A stretch of DNA of 64,000 nt, taken from assembly GCA_028284765.1 (NCBI GenBank), contig JANQRA010000018.1:62001-126000 (forward strand), given 5' to 3'. Origin of the DNA: Acidimicrobiia bacterium (GTDB taxonomy: Bacteria > Actinomycetota > Acidimicrobiia > Spongiisociales > ZC4RG35). Below, piece by piece: positions 1-9,188 of the stretch; within the stretch, counting starts at the first letter, position 1, and each line of letters starts with the position of its first letter. Below the pieces are notes generated by a model that saw only the letters and a program-made list of their open reading frames with translations, was not told the origin of the DNA and made no database searches. A program made the position numbers and the translations under genes.

Positions 1-261
1 ACTCTCGAAGTAACGACCATCAACCACAACGGCAAGACCGAGACAATCGTCATCAATGACTTCTTCGTCCCTGCCGATGGTTCGGCGAGCTTTGATCATG
101 AGGCCAACAGCTTCCGTGAGGTCGACGGCACGATGAAGGGTGTGTTGGAGGTCCAAGTTGAGGTGACTGCCATCGCAACTCAGGACGCGACTGGACAGGA
201 TGTGACCTTCGATCTCGACCAGGGACCCGTCTCGATCGCAGTTGCCCCAGAGGCTCCCTAA
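1..261 (+). CDS. Hypothetical protein, 3' end only
   Basis: The reading frame is open from the first base of the window to a TAA at 259-261 and gives 86 residues of an unrecognised protein. The segment is rich in Val, Thr and Asp with alternating hydrophobic residues, which suggests a beta-sandwich and perhaps an exported protein. No Cys or catalytic motif is visible. The start lies upstream of the window, so signal peptide and domain content cannot be judged. The next gene probably starts 25 bases after this stop on the same strand, so the two may be co-transcribed. Confidence 0.55.
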   Translation, partial: TLEVTTINHNGKTETIVINDFFVPADGSASFDHEANSFREVDGTMKGVLEVQVEVTAIATQDATGQDVTFDLDQGPVSIAVAPEAP

Positions 262-286
262 GCGGACCAATACACTTCAGCGGGTC

Positions 287-637
287 GTGAATCTCGACTC
301 CTTGCTCGAATACAGCCTCTCCAAGCCAGGTGCTTGGAAGGACATGCCATGGGACAACGACCTCGTTGCGAAGGTCGACAAGAAGATCTTCGTGTTTCTC
401 GGCGATGATTGGATCGGCGTCAAGTGCGGAGACAATCGTGACGAAGCCGACGAGTGGCTGATGCGCTACCCGGACGACGCGTCGGTCTCGCCTTACATCG
501 GTCGCTCGGGTTGGAACGTCCTACAGGTAGGCGGAGCGATCCCTGACCAAGAGATCCAAGAGGCGATCGACGACTCGTATTTGATCGTTGTCTCGAAGCT
601 CCCTAAGTCGAGGCGCCCCGAGGGTTGGGACCAATGA
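287..637 (+). CDS. MmcQ/YjbR family protein
   Basis: A 116-residue protein with the MmcQ/YjbR layout: an N-terminal helix ending in a 'SKPGAWKDMPWDND' type segment, a middle 'VFLGDDWIGVKCG' strand pair, and a C-terminal 'WNVLQVGG...SYLIVVSKLPK' tail. The family has a double-wing fold resembling DNA-binding proteins, but its function is not established. I chose GTG at 287 because family members begin right at the 'NLDSLLEYSLS' helix; an in-frame TTG at 242 would add 15 residues and overlap the upstream gene. Its TGA overlaps the ATG of the next small lipoprotein gene (ATGA at 634-637), so the two are probably translationally coupled. Confidence 0.75.
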   Translation: MNLDSLLEYSLSKPGAWKDMPWDNDLVAKVDKKIFVFLGDDWIGVKCGDNRDEADEWLMRYPDDASVSPYIGRSGWNVLQVGGAIPDQEIQEAIDDSYLIVVSKLPKSRRPEGWDQ

Positions 638-861
638 GATGGCTCATTGCGGTCCTGATCGCAGCGACCGCCGTGGTGGGCTGCGGAGATGCGTTCGGCT
701 GTTCTGACACGGACCCGTGGCCGAATCGACCAGGTTGTGAGCCTGTGGGGACGACGATCACCATTGTTTCCGAGTGCGAGCCGCCAGAGACTGGATGCAC
801 CATGACTCGTTTCTTCGACGAGGTTGGAGAGTCCACCTTCTTCGAGATTGGGATGCCATGA
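634..861 (+). CDS. Small Cys-rich lipoprotein
   Basis: A 75-residue protein starting with an n-region (MRW), a hydrophobic stretch of about 14 residues and a lipobox-like 'AVVGC' at residues 15-19, so it should be exported and lipidated at Cys19. The mature part has five more Cys residues, which may form disulphides outside the membrane. No family was recognised. The ATG overlaps the stop of the MmcQ/YjbR gene, and the stop lies 33 bases from the convergent MutT1-like gene. Export is inferred from the signal only; the function is unknown. Confidence 0.55.
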   Translation: MRWLIAVLIAATAVVGCGDAFGCSDTDPWPNRPGCEPVGTTITIVSECEPPETGCTMTRFFDEVGESTFFEIGMP

Positions 862-894
862 GGCCTTGGACGCCGAAAGGCTCGAGAGCCGGTA

Positions 895-1773
895 CTACAC
901 GTTTGGTGGTGCGACGTACCGTCCGTAGTCGAATCGGCCACCCACAAGATCGATCTCCCAGGTCGACCCTTTGGGGCAGTCAAACGACGAGTCGAGTGTC
1001 AGCCCGAGCCACATCATCCGATTGATCACGGCGGGGATCACATCACCGTGGGTGCACAACACTGCGTTGTGGCCTACCAGCCGGTCGACCAGGTTGTAGG
1101 CGGCGTCGACGTCGGGCCCTTCGGCCAGGGCATCGTGAGTTCGCACCTTGGCCCCGATCGCCTCAGCAAGTGGCTCCACGGTTTGGACACATCGCAAGTA
1201 AGGGCTGGTGTAGATGACTTCGATGCCCCGGTTTGAAAGCTGATCGGCGAGTGCAGCCGCCTGGCGCTTCCCCTTCTTAGTGATCGGCCTCACGGCATCG
1301 ACCCCGGTCCACTTGTTTCTGTTGCCGGCAGCGGCATGGCGGAGAAGATGAATGGTTCCAGTCCGGCTCAGCTTGCGAAGCGTCGGATCCGATATCAGGC
1401 CCTTGTCCAGGTCATAATCCACGAGGGCTTTCGCCTGTTTGCGACTGAGCCACCGAATCTCATCAATCTCGTTGTTCTTTTTGAACCCGGGGCTGTCAGG
1501 CAAGGGTCGCATCGCATACCACTGGACTTCTTTGATTCCACCGTTGATGCGGTAGCGGGTGACGTCGAGAGGGGCGACGATCCTGCAGTGGTACCCGGTC
1601 TCTTCGAGTACTTCTCGCACCGCGGTCTCCTCTGGAGTTTCACCCTTGTCGGCTTTCCCCTTTGGCAGGCCCCAATCGTCGTAGTTGGGCCGATGGGCAA
1701 CGAGGACTCGAAGCTTCCCCTTGGAAGTCTCTTTGAAGACCAGACCACCTGCTGCTTTGACTACCCGAGTCAC
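895..1773 (-). CDS. mutT1: Nudix hydrolase / histidine phosphatase fusion (MutT1-like)
   Basis: A 292-residue two-domain protein. Residues 39-61 carry the Nudix box (G-x5-E-x7-REVLEETGY), which binds metal and hydrolyses nucleoside polyphosphates. From about residue 140 a histidine-phosphatase domain begins with 'LLRHAAAG' (catalytic His146), followed by 'TSPYLRCVQT' and a late 'THGDV' histidine. This order matches mycobacterial MutT1, which removes 8-oxo-dGTP and 8-oxo-GTP and also dephosphorylates the product; substrate is inferred from that family. The start is a GTG with no clear ribosome-binding site. A small upstream gene ends 20 bases before it on the same strand, so they may share a transcript. 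Diadenosine polyphosphate cleavage is an alternative role. Confidence 0.85.
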   Translation of the reverse strand: MTRVVKAAGGLVFKETSKGKLRVLVAHRPNYDDWGLPKGKADKGETPEETAVREVLEETGYHCRIVAPLDVTRYRINGGIKEVQWYAMRPLPDSPGFKKNNEIDEIRWLSRKQAKALVDYDLDKGLISDPTLRKLSRTGTIHLLRHAAAGNRNKWTGVDAVRPITKKGKRQAAALADQLSNRGIEVIYTSPYLRCVQTVEPLAEAIGAKVRTHDALAEGPDVDAAYNLVDRLVGHNAVLCTHGDVIPAVINRMMWLGLTLDSSFDCPKGSTWEIDLVGGRFDYGRYVAPPNV

Positions 1774-1793
1774 GGTTTCAGATTAGGAGGACG

Positions 1794-2018
1794 TCAGGAA
1801 TCACCCAACGAAAGAGGCTGAACCTTGTCGTCCGGCCGCAGAACAGGCTGGGTCAGCGAGTCGGCATCCCGAAGGTCGATACTGACCTCTCCGCAGATCT
1901 CACAGACTTGCCGGCTGATCCCACCGCCGACTTTCTGAGCAGCGCCGTAGTGGTGGCGGCCCTTCCGACAGCTTGCCTTGCTGGGTTTGGGGCGATCTTC
2001 AGGTCTGAGGTGGCTCAC
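1794..2018 (-). CDS. Small Cys/His protein, possible zinc-binding
   Basis: A 74-residue protein with a central 'CRKGRHHYG' segment (Cys17) and a 'CEICG' pair 22 residues later. These three Cys plus nearby His could hold one zinc ion, as in a short zinc ribbon, but the fourth ligand is not certain. No enzyme domain is present. GTG at 2018 is the start. It lies between the E1 dehydrogenase gene (59 bases upstream) and the MutT1-like gene (20 bases downstream), all on the minus strand, so an operon is plausible. The function is unknown. Confidence 0.5.
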   Translation of the reverse strand: MSHLRPEDRPKPSKASCRKGRHHYGAAQKVGGGISRQVCEICGEVSIDLRDADSLTQPVLRPDDKVQPLSLGDS

Positions 2019-2077
2019 GGGCGGTTCAAATTAGGCCAGGATCGACGCAACCTCGACGTTTTCGCCGTATATGCGGA

Positions 2078-4159
2078 TCAGGCGCTGGCGGTTTGGTTGA
2101 TCCCAGCGAGAACTCGCTCCGCATCGATGAGGGCGTGTTTCTCGATGGCGAACTGGGGCCATGGGACGTCAAAGCCAGTCACGCGGACGATTGGGCCCTT
2201 CAAGTCGTACATGGCTTCCTCGGCCACCACCGCAGCTACTTCAGCGGCCACACCGGCGCTTCCCTGCGGCTCTTGGACCAGCAGCAATCTCCCGGTCTTG
2301 GCTACTGATTCGAGGACAGTCTCACGGTCCCAGGGGAACAGAGTCCGAAGGTCGATGACCTCCACGTCGAAATCAGAACGCTCAGCGGCTTTCAACGCCA
2401 CGGGGACCATGCCGCCGTATGTGACCAGTGTGAGGTCAGTGCCTTCCCGCCGAACGCGGGCTCGACCGATCGGCAACGTGTAGTGGTCTGTTGGGACTTC
2501 ATCGCGTCCCGCTCGATAGAGCACCTTTGGCTCGAGGAAGATGACCGGGTCGTCCCCGGTCAGGGCGGCAGCCAGCAAACCTTTGGCATCGATAGGTGTG
2601 GACGGGCAGATGACCACAAGGCCCGGAGCATGGACGAAGTAGGCCTCAGGCGAGTCGCAGTGGTGCTCGTGGGCACCGATTCCGGCACCGTTGGGGAATC
2701 GAACCACTACCGGAACTGATGACAGGCCTCGGGTTCGAAAGCGGAACCGGCCCAAATGGCTGACGATCTGATCAAAGGCCGGGTAGACGAACCCGTCGAA
2801 TTGGATCTCCGCCACAGGCCTCGCCCCTGCCAGGGCCATACCGACCGCAGTCCCAACTATCCCTGATTCGTTGAGCGGCGTATCGATCACACGTTGCTCG
2901 CCGAAGCGCTCCTGGAGGCCTTCCGTAACCCTAAAAACGCCGCCGGCCAGCCCGACGTCTTCGCCCATGACCACAACGCCTTCATCGCGTTCAATTGCCT
3001 CGCCAAGTGCAGCGTTGATCGCTTCAGCCATCGTCCACGACTCCGTCGGTCCGTCTGGCAGCTCGTCATGTCCCACGCGCCAAATCTCGTCCTCGCCGAA
3101 CTCGGTTTCTGGCTCCCCGTGTGAGCGCTCCATGGCATGGAGTTGGTCAACGATGTGTTCCGGGATACGGGCGAACCCGTGACGGACCGCGTCGTCTCGT
3201 TCCGGCAGCGGTTCGGCTTCGAGGCCCACGACGGCCGCCTCGACTGCGTCGGCCACTTCGTCGCGGACCTTCTCACCCACTCGCTCATCCCACTCGCCTC
3301 GGCGCACGAGGAATCTACGGAGCCGTTCGATGGCGTCTCGCTCCTTCCAGGCTTCGACTTCGGCGGGATCTCGATATAGAGAGTCGTCATCGGCGGTTGC
3401 GTGGGGGCCATAGCGGTATGTCATGGCCTCGATGAGTGTTGGCCCTCGGCCCTCCCGGGCCCGGCGCACCGCAAGCTTGGTGGCGAGGTACATGGCAATC
3501 GGGTCCATGCCGTCTACCCGCAGGCCTTCGAATCCGTAGGCCTCCGCCTTCTGGGCGATGGTCTCCGAGGCGGTCTGTTTCTCGTATGGGACCGAGATCG
3601 CATAGAGGTTGTTGGCGCAGATGAACACAGTCGGCGTCTTCCAAACACCTGCGAAATTCATGCCCGAGTGAAAATCTACCTCTGAAGTGGCACCGTCACC
3701 GAAGTAGGTGACAGCGACGGTTTCCTCGCCTCTCAGCTGTGTCATATACGAATAGCCGACGGCGTGGGGAAGCTGGCTGGCGATCGGAACGGCAACGATT
3801 CCGGTGCGGTACTTCTCTATATCCCAGGCTGCGTTGGGCAAACCCTTCCAATACGCGAGAAGGACCTCCATCGGGAGGCCCCTCGTGACTTGAACACCGT
3901 GTTCTCGGTAGCTGGGAAAAACGAAGTCGTTTGGCTCCAGAGCAAGAGCGGACCCGATCTGGACGGCCTCTTGTCCTTCGAGCATCGCGTAGGTGCCGAT
4001 GCGACCCTGCCGCTGAAGCGCCAGCATCTTCCGGTCCAACGCGCGAGAGAGAACCATGTTGCGATACATGGTTTGATAGAGCTCAGGGTCGAGTGCCGGG
4101 TCCTCTCCGATGAGAGCCCCTTGCGCATCGATGATGGAAAGTGTCTCGAATCGGCCCAT
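2078..4159 (-). CDS. Fused 2-oxoacid dehydrogenase E1 alpha-beta
   Basis: A 693-residue protein joining both halves of a thiamine-diphosphate E1 component. Residues 25-345 form the alpha part, with the ThDP motif GDG at 154-156 and NN at 183-184, and the alpha phospholoop-like 'YRYGPHATADD'. From about residue 375 the beta part begins ('MAEAINAALGEAIERD', then 'MGEDVG', 'FDGFVYPAFDQ', 'HEHHCDSPEAYF'). It should decarboxylate a branched-chain 2-oxoacid or pyruvate and acylate E2 lipoyl groups. The beta features fit the branched-chain type best, but substrate is inferred. No E2 or E3 gene is nearby. I prefer ATG at 4159; a TTG at 4177 would add six residues. It is divergent from hisC. Confidence 0.88.
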   Translation of the reverse strand: MGRFETLSIIDAQGALIGEDPALDPELYQTMYRNMVLSRALDRKMLALQRQGRIGTYAMLEGQEAVQIGSALALEPNDFVFPSYREHGVQVTRGLPMEVLLAYWKGLPNAAWDIEKYRTGIVAVPIASQLPHAVGYSYMTQLRGEETVAVTYFGDGATSEVDFHSGMNFAGVWKTPTVFICANNLYAISVPYEKQTASETIAQKAEAYGFEGLRVDGMDPIAMYLATKLAVRRAREGRGPTLIEAMTYRYGPHATADDDSLYRDPAEVEAWKERDAIERLRRFLVRRGEWDERVGEKVRDEVADAVEAAVVGLEAEPLPERDDAVRHGFARIPEHIVDQLHAMERSHGEPETEFGEDEIWRVGHDELPDGPTESWTMAEAINAALGEAIERDEGVVVMGEDVGLAGGVFRVTEGLQERFGEQRVIDTPLNESGIVGTAVGMALAGARPVAEIQFDGFVYPAFDQIVSHLGRFRFRTRGLSSVPVVVRFPNGAGIGAHEHHCDSPEAYFVHAPGLVVICPSTPIDAKGLLAAALTGDDPVIFLEPKVLYRAGRDEVPTDHYTLPIGRARVRREGTDLTLVTYGGMVPVALKAAERSDFDVEVIDLRTLFPWDRETVLESVAKTGRLLLVQEPQGSAGVAAEVAAVVAEEAMYDLKGPIVRVTGFDVPWPQFAIEKHALIDAERVLAGINQTASA

Positions 4160-4220
4160 GTCTTGAGTCTGCCACAACTCTGGAAACGGTGTTCAAGCGA
4201 CGTAGCTAACTTGGCCGGTG

Positions 4221-5303
4221 ATGCCGAAGTTCCGCCCAGAAATCGAAGACCTAAGTCCGTACAAGGTTGGCCGCCAGATGGAGGACGTGGCTAGAGAACA
4301 CGGACTCGACCCCGACGAGATCGTCAAGCTGACGGCCAATGAGGGTCCCGAGGGACCTTTCCCGGGTGTCGTCGAAGCTGCTTCTGCTGTCCTAGCGCAG
4401 TCGAACCGATACCCGGACAATGCGTGCTGGGACATCGGGCACGCTCTTGCCGGGGAGGAAGGCATCGAATTTGAGAATCTGCTGTTCGGTGCCGGGAGTG
4501 TTGCGTTGCTGGCGGAGATAGCGGTGGCCACCACTGGCCCGGGCACGAACATCGTCTACGGGTGGCCCAGCTTCGTCATGTACCGGTTCGCAGCCATTTG
4601 GGCTGGCGCGGCGACCAGAGAGGTTCCTCTCGACCCGGTCCACGCCCTCGACCTCGATGCCATGCGGCAAGCGATCGACGAAAACACCCGGATCGTGGTC
4701 ATTTGCAATCCCAACAACCCGACCGGCACCATCACCCCTGCCGACGAGATCGAGGCATTCATCGATTCGATCCCTGAAGAGGTACTGGTGGTCGTTGACG
4801 AGGCGTACCACGAATATGTCGTCGACCCTGCATACCGAACCGAGATCCCTCTGGCGGTCTCGAGACCGAATGTGGTTGTGCTTCGGACCTTCTCGAAGAT
4901 CTACGGTCTGGCCGCTCATCGCGTCGGGTACGCGATTGCCCGTGAGGATGTCCTTGTCGAACTACGGAAGGCACAGGCTCCGCTCACCGTCGGTCAGGTC
5001 GGACAAACCGCCGCTCTGGCCAGCCTCGGCCAGCATGAAGAACTGACACGCCGGCGCGATGACAACACACGTCGAAGACACCATCTGGTCGGCGCCCTTC
5101 GCGAGCGTGATATCACGATGGCGGAGAGCCACACCAACTTCATCTACTTCGAGCTTGGTGACAGATACCTTGATCTCGTTGAGCGAATGACGGGCTACGG
5201 AGTGCTCATCCGTCCGATGAACCCCGGATGGGTTCGGGTCACGATCGGGAACGACGATGAGAACCGCCGATTCCTGGACTCTCTCGACTCGGCATTGGCC
5301 TGA
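4221..5303 (+). CDS. hisC: Histidinol-phosphate / aromatic aminotransferase
   Basis: A 360-residue fold-type I PLP aminotransferase of the HisC group. Visible features are 'CNPNNPTGT', 'VVDEAYHEY', the PLP lysine in 'TFSKIYGLA' (Lys226), 'RVGY', and a late substrate-binding Arg in 'WVRVTIG'. It should transfer an amino group between glutamate and imidazole-acetol phosphate in histidine synthesis, or act on aromatic amino acids (Pat-like). No other his gene is in the window, so the aromatic role cannot be excluded. ATG at 4221 is preferred over the GTG one codon earlier. It is divergent from the E1 gene with a 61-base gap that should hold both promoters. Confidence 0.82.
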   Translation: MPKFRPEIEDLSPYKVGRQMEDVAREHGLDPDEIVKLTANEGPEGPFPGVVEAASAVLAQSNRYPDNACWDIGHALAGEEGIEFENLLFGAGSVALLAEIAVATTGPGTNIVYGWPSFVMYRFAAIWAGAATREVPLDPVHALDLDAMRQAIDENTRIVVICNPNNPTGTITPADEIEAFIDSIPEEVLVVVDEAYHEYVVDPAYRTEIPLAVSRPNVVVLRTFSKIYGLAAHRVGYAIAREDVLVELRKAQAPLTVGQVGQTAALASLGQHEELTRRRDDNTRRRHHLVGALRERDITMAESHTNFIYFELGDRYLDLVERMTGYGVLIRPMNPGWVRVTIGNDDENRRFLDSLDSALA

Positions 5304-5415
5304 CTCCATCGATTTTGATTAACTGGTCGATGCGGCTTCCATTACGCCGTAAGGGCTTGACCATCTCCGCAGCCCCCAACTCCATTCACACGCAGCAGGA
5401 AAGCCAGGCCCAAAA

Positions 5416-8106
5416 ATGAAGTCTCTCGTCAACGGCATCGCCCGAATCGTTCGCAAGGCACCATGGATCGTGATCATCGTCACGGTCCTTCTTTCGATGA
5501 CGATGGGTGCGTTCTCCGGCAACTTCACGCCTGCTGAAGACCAAAACGAAGCTTTCGCTCCGGAAGCCGAAGAGCTCGAGGCATCGGGCAAGATCGGCGA
5601 ACTCTTCGGCTCGACCCAGACCGCTATGCAGGTGCTCATCTCCGCTGAGAGCGGCGACGTGATCACCCTGGACGGGCTCCAGGCAACTGTCGCAATCGAG
5701 GAGGCGATCCGAGCCTCTGAGCTGTCCGAGTACATAGTCGACGCTCCGGAGAACCCGGCCGTTGCGAGCTACATGGCACCGGTGGGTTTTGCCATCCAGC
5801 AGGGTGCGCCGGCTCCTACCTCGGACGATGAGCTGAAGGCTCTCTACTCACAGTCCTACTCCCAACTGCCCCCTCAGCAGCTTGGTTTCATCGACCTGCT
5901 TCTTCCGACCGACGCCGATCCCACGAGTGCTGAGACCGATCTTGGAATCCTCATTGTGACTTATGGGTCCAGCGACGACTTTGACGAATCAGCCAGACGG
6001 GCTCAGATCGCCGCCGACGCTGTTGCTTCGGCCGTCCTCCCCGATGGAATCGAAGCCGATCCGTTCAACCAGGAGCTGATCTTCTCCGGGCAGGACGACT
6101 TCGCTGCCGAGATCCTCAGCCTCTTCATCTCAGCCGGTTTCATCATCATCACCGTCCTGGGTGCTGTTTATCTGCTCAAGCCGCCGAGCGGTGTGGGCCG
6201 GACGCTGACCATCGTTGGCTTCGTGCTGCTCGTCGGAGCGATCGTGGTCGTGACGCTTCCGTCGCTGGCCGGAATCTTCCCCGACCTCTTCCCCGATGCC
6301 ATAAACGACTTGGAAACCGGCCCAGTGGCCCTGGCGGGTGCCGGGACCCTTCTCCTGGTGTTCTCGGTCTGGTCGGTGGCATCTGGACGTCTGCGTCGCA
6401 CCGTTGCCGACACGATGCTCACAATGGCGACCATCTTCTTTGCCATCTCGTGGATGAACGGGTTTGGTTACTTCATCTTCGAAGAGCAGGGTCCGATGTC
6501 CCAGATCCTGCCCATTCTCCTTATCGGTCTCGGCGTGGACTACGCCATCCACCTCACTTCGCGGTATCGCGAGGAGGTTGCGAGCGGTGCGACGGTGGAC
6601 GAGTCGATCACCCGAGCGATTCGGACGGTTGGCATTGCTCTGGCTCTGGCCACGATCACCACGTCCATTGGCTTCTTGACCAACGTCTTCAATGAGATCC
6701 CTGCGCTCCGTGAGTTCGGTTCGCTGGCAGCGATCGGAATCGTGGCGTCCTTCCTCCTTGCTCTTTTCTTCGTCCCAGCGGTACGAGAGGTCCTCGATCG
6801 TGCCGGGGCTCGTAAGGGAACCCTTGATGTCGAGTCACTCGCCGGGAACTCCTCACGTCTCCTGCCACGGGTGATCGGTTCCTTGTCGATATTGGCCAAG
6901 CGTTTCGCCGTTGTGATGGTCATCGTTTCGCTTGGTCTCGGCGGACTCGGTGCCTGGGCGACATTCACCCAGCTCGAGGCGAAGTTCGACTTTCTCGACT
7001 TCGTGCCGACAACCTCTCCCATCAGGGCAACTGCGGTGACCCTTGGAGAGCGTTTCGACTTCCCGGAGACAACGAGCGCGTTGATCGAAGGTGACGTCTC
7101 CAGCGGAGAGGCTTGGAATGCCATGGCTGCGGCAAACGGTGCGATGACCGGCGTGGACAACGTTGTAGTTGTCGATGGATTCCCGCTTGCCCAATCACCC
7201 ATCTCGGTCATCGGTCAGCTGGTGAGCCCAGAGTCACCTGTGTTCGTACCTGAAGTTGGCGCAGCTGCACAAGAGGTAGGGCTTGGACCCGACTTCACGG
7301 TATCGGCCGACTCGGTTGCGCCTCTGTATGAAGCCGCTTTCGCTGCAGCACCAAACGAGATGGCAGGAGTCTTGAGCCAGGCCGACGGAGGGTTCAACGC
7401 AGCCCTCTTCCGGATATCGACTCAGGCGGGCTCGGATTTCGCCGGTCCGCTTGCTGACGATCTCGACGTCGCTTTCGCCCCGACTGAGGAGGCGGGCCTC
7501 GACACGGTTGTGACCTCACAAGAGATCATCTCCGACGTCGTTGTTTCGTCGCTGCGTGACTCGCAGGTGAGCTCGCTGCTGTTGACACTTGGAGCGGCGC
7601 TCTTCCTCCTCGTGATCAACTTCACGATCGAGGCACGACGTCCGCTGCTGGGCGTCATCACGACGCTGCCGGTCGGGCTGGTGGTCCTGTTGGCCTTCGG
7701 CATCATGGCCGCCCTGGGGATCCCCTTCGGACCGGTGACAGCGACGATTGCCGCGCTTGCGATTGGTATCGGTATCCCGTACATGATTCACATCACACAC
7801 CGCTACGAGGAGGATCGGATCCGGGCGGCTGATGCTGACACGGCCATCGACAGCACCCTCACGTTCACGGGTGGTGCCTTGGCTGGCTCGGCGCTCACCA
7901 CGGTGGCAGGCTTCGGGATCCTCGTGGTCTCCTCCACCATTCCCTTCCGCCAGTTCGGGTTCGTGACGGCCTACACCATCCTGTTGGCGCTCATGGCTGC
8001 CGTCCTTTTCCTGCCGAGTTACCTCTATCTGTGGGATCAGTGGCATCGACGTCGCGGCAAATCGCCGATCGATTCAGAAGCCTTCGAGGCCGCCCTCAAC
8101 GACTAG
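5416..8106 (+). CDS. RND/MMPL family membrane transporter
   Basis: An 896-residue membrane protein in two homologous halves. A first membrane segment lies at about residues 16-33 and is followed by a large outside loop (to about 233). Next come six or seven segments including the 'GVDYAIHLTSRYREE' motif near residue 373. A second outside loop and a second cluster with 'IGIPYMIHITHRYEED' near residue 785 complete it. The acidic residues in these motifs are the proton-relay type of RND carriers. The family exports lipids or hydrophobic compounds with proton motive force; the substrate here is unknown. The gene appears monocistronic and is followed by a hairpin. It starts at ATG with a weak upstream AGGAAAG. 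Confidence 0.85.
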   Translation: MKSLVNGIARIVRKAPWIVIIVTVLLSMTMGAFSGNFTPAEDQNEAFAPEAEELEASGKIGELFGSTQTAMQVLISAESGDVITLDGLQATVAIEEAIRASELSEYIVDAPENPAVASYMAPVGFAIQQGAPAPTSDDELKALYSQSYSQLPPQQLGFIDLLLPTDADPTSAETDLGILIVTYGSSDDFDESARRAQIAADAVASAVLPDGIEADPFNQELIFSGQDDFAAEILSLFISAGFIIITVLGAVYLLKPPSGVGRTLTIVGFVLLVGAIVVVTLPSLAGIFPDLFPDAINDLETGPVALAGAGTLLLVFSVWSVASGRLRRTVADTMLTMATIFFAISWMNGFGYFIFEEQGPMSQILPILLIGLGVDYAIHLTSRYREEVASGATVDESITRAIRTVGIALALATITTSIGFLTNVFNEIPALREFGSLAAIGIVASFLLALFFVPAVREVLDRAGARKGTLDVESLAGNSSRLLPRVIGSLSILAKRFAVVMVIVSLGLGGLGAWATFTQLEAKFDFLDFVPTTSPIRATAVTLGERFDFPETTSALIEGDVSSGEAWNAMAAANGAMTGVDNVVVVDGFPLAQSPISVIGQLVSPESPVFVPEVGAAAQEVGLGPDFTVSADSVAPLYEAAFAAAPNEMAGVLSQADGGFNAALFRISTQAGSDFAGPLADDLDVAFAPTEEAGLDTVVTSQEIISDVVVSSLRDSQVSSLLLTLGAALFLLVINFTIEARRPLLGVITTLPVGLVVLLAFGIMAALGIPFGPVTATIAALAIGIGIPYMIHITHRYEEDRIRAADADTAIDSTLTFTGGALAGSALTTVAGFGILVVSSTIPFRQFGFVTAYTILLALMAAVLFLPSYLYLWDQWHRRRGKSPIDSEAFEAALND

Positions 8107-8111
8107 CAGGG

Positions 8112-8145
8112 AAAGGGGTCGATCGAATCACGGTCGGTCCCTTTC
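8112..8145 (+). terminator. Probable terminator after the RND/MMPL gene
   Basis: Arms AAAGGGGTCGA (8112-8122) and TCGGTCCCTTT (8134-8144) pair along all 11 positions in RNA if two G-U pairs are allowed, leaving an 11-base loop. It begins five bases after the stop of the transporter gene. The terminal U residues are part of the stem and no long U tract follows, so strength is uncertain. Confidence 0.5.
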
Positions 8146-8200
8146 TAGCCGGTGCGATTTCGACCAGAATCATCATGGGGTGACCGCCCTGTCATGACTC

Positions 8201-9187
8201 ATGGACGCTTCTAGAACACAAGCCGAGGCCACACGCCTGATACCGCTGGTGCACCGGGTACTCAAGAGATACCCGTTCCTCACTCGTGAGGTGACCCACC
8301 TCGCGACCCATTCCAATGTGATGTTCCGCGTTGTGACCGAATCGGGCCAGCAGATGACTCTGCGCGTCGGCACCCCTCATGCCAACTCTCGGTCGAACAT
8401 CGAATTAGAAGTGGCTTGGCTCGACGCCATTCGCAGGGACACCAACCTCGAGATCGTGAAACCGATCAAAACCGCTGGTGGCGGTCTGATCGTGGATGAA
8501 TACGACGAGTCGATAGGCAAAGAACGATCTTGCGTCCTCTTCACTTGGGTCCCCGGTGAGCCCATGGGTGAAGGTTCAGGGACTTTTGCATATCGGCTCT
8601 TGGGGGCGATGTGTGCGTCGCTTCAGGCACACGGCCGTACCTGGACTCCTCCGGATGCCGCTCAACTGCGAACCTGGGACAGGGTCTTCTATTACGGCGA
8701 AGAACTAGATGCGGTGATCATCAACAACCCACTTTTCGGCCACTTGTTCGACGTGCGCCGTCGCACGGCGATCAGCAAGGCCATCGAAATGTCCGAGGAG
8801 ATCATTGCCACCTCACACCGGGAGTCGACTCCACAGATCGTCCACGGCGATTTACACGAGTGGAACGTTCATCTGGCCGGAAGCAGGCTCTACGCCTTCG
8901 ACTTCGAGGACGTGATGATTGCCACACCGGCCCAGGATGCCGCCATCTGCCTGTACTCCTCACGCAAGAGCGACATCCGCAACGACATCAGGGCGGCGTT
9001 CCGCAAGGGTTTCGAGACCGTTTCACCGTGGCCGATCATCGATGAAGAACAACTCGACGGGTTTCATGCCGCTCGCCAGATCATGCTCATGAACTACGCG
9101 GGTAGAACGCTGCGCATGGAAGAGGCTGCCGACTACATCGACCAGGTGATGCCCTGGCTGCAGGGATACGTAGCCAAGTACTCCTGA
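8201..9187 (+). CDS. Aminoglycoside/choline kinase-like phosphotransferase
   Basis: A 328-residue protein of the APH/homoserine kinase II/CotS kinase-like fold. The catalytic loop 'IVHGDLHEWNVH' contains the Brenner-motif His215 and Asp217, and 'YAFDFEDVMIATP' supplies the metal-binding Asp. An upstream 'CVLFTWVPGEPM' is the usual hinge region. It should phosphorylate a small hydroxylated molecule with ATP, but the substrate cannot be read from the sequence; antibiotic resistance is not implied. The next gene, a phosphoribosyltransferase, starts two bases after its stop, so they are co-transcribed. The ATG is at 8201. Confidence 0.75.
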   Translation: MDASRTQAEATRLIPLVHRVLKRYPFLTREVTHLATHSNVMFRVVTESGQQMTLRVGTPHANSRSNIELEVAWLDAIRRDTNLEIVKPIKTAGGGLIVDEYDESIGKERSCVLFTWVPGEPMGEGSGTFAYRLLGAMCASLQAHGRTWTPPDAAQLRTWDRVFYYGEELDAVIINNPLFGHLFDVRRRTAISKAIEMSEEIIATSHRESTPQIVHGDLHEWNVHLAGSRLYAFDFEDVMIATPAQDAAICLYSSRKSDIRNDIRAAFRKGFETVSPWPIIDEEQLDGFHAARQIMLMNYAGRTLRMEEAADYIDQVMPWLQGYVAKYS

Positions 9188-9188
9188 C

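Noticed and set aside
6130-7211. Long open frames on the minus strand under the RND/MMPL gene
   Set aside because: They are high-GC antisense frames with no recognisable domains; the plus-strand protein is clearly real.
8201-9187. Aminoglycoside resistance gene
   Set aside because: The kinase-like fold is shared by many metabolic kinases and nothing in the sequence or context points to an antibiotic substrate.
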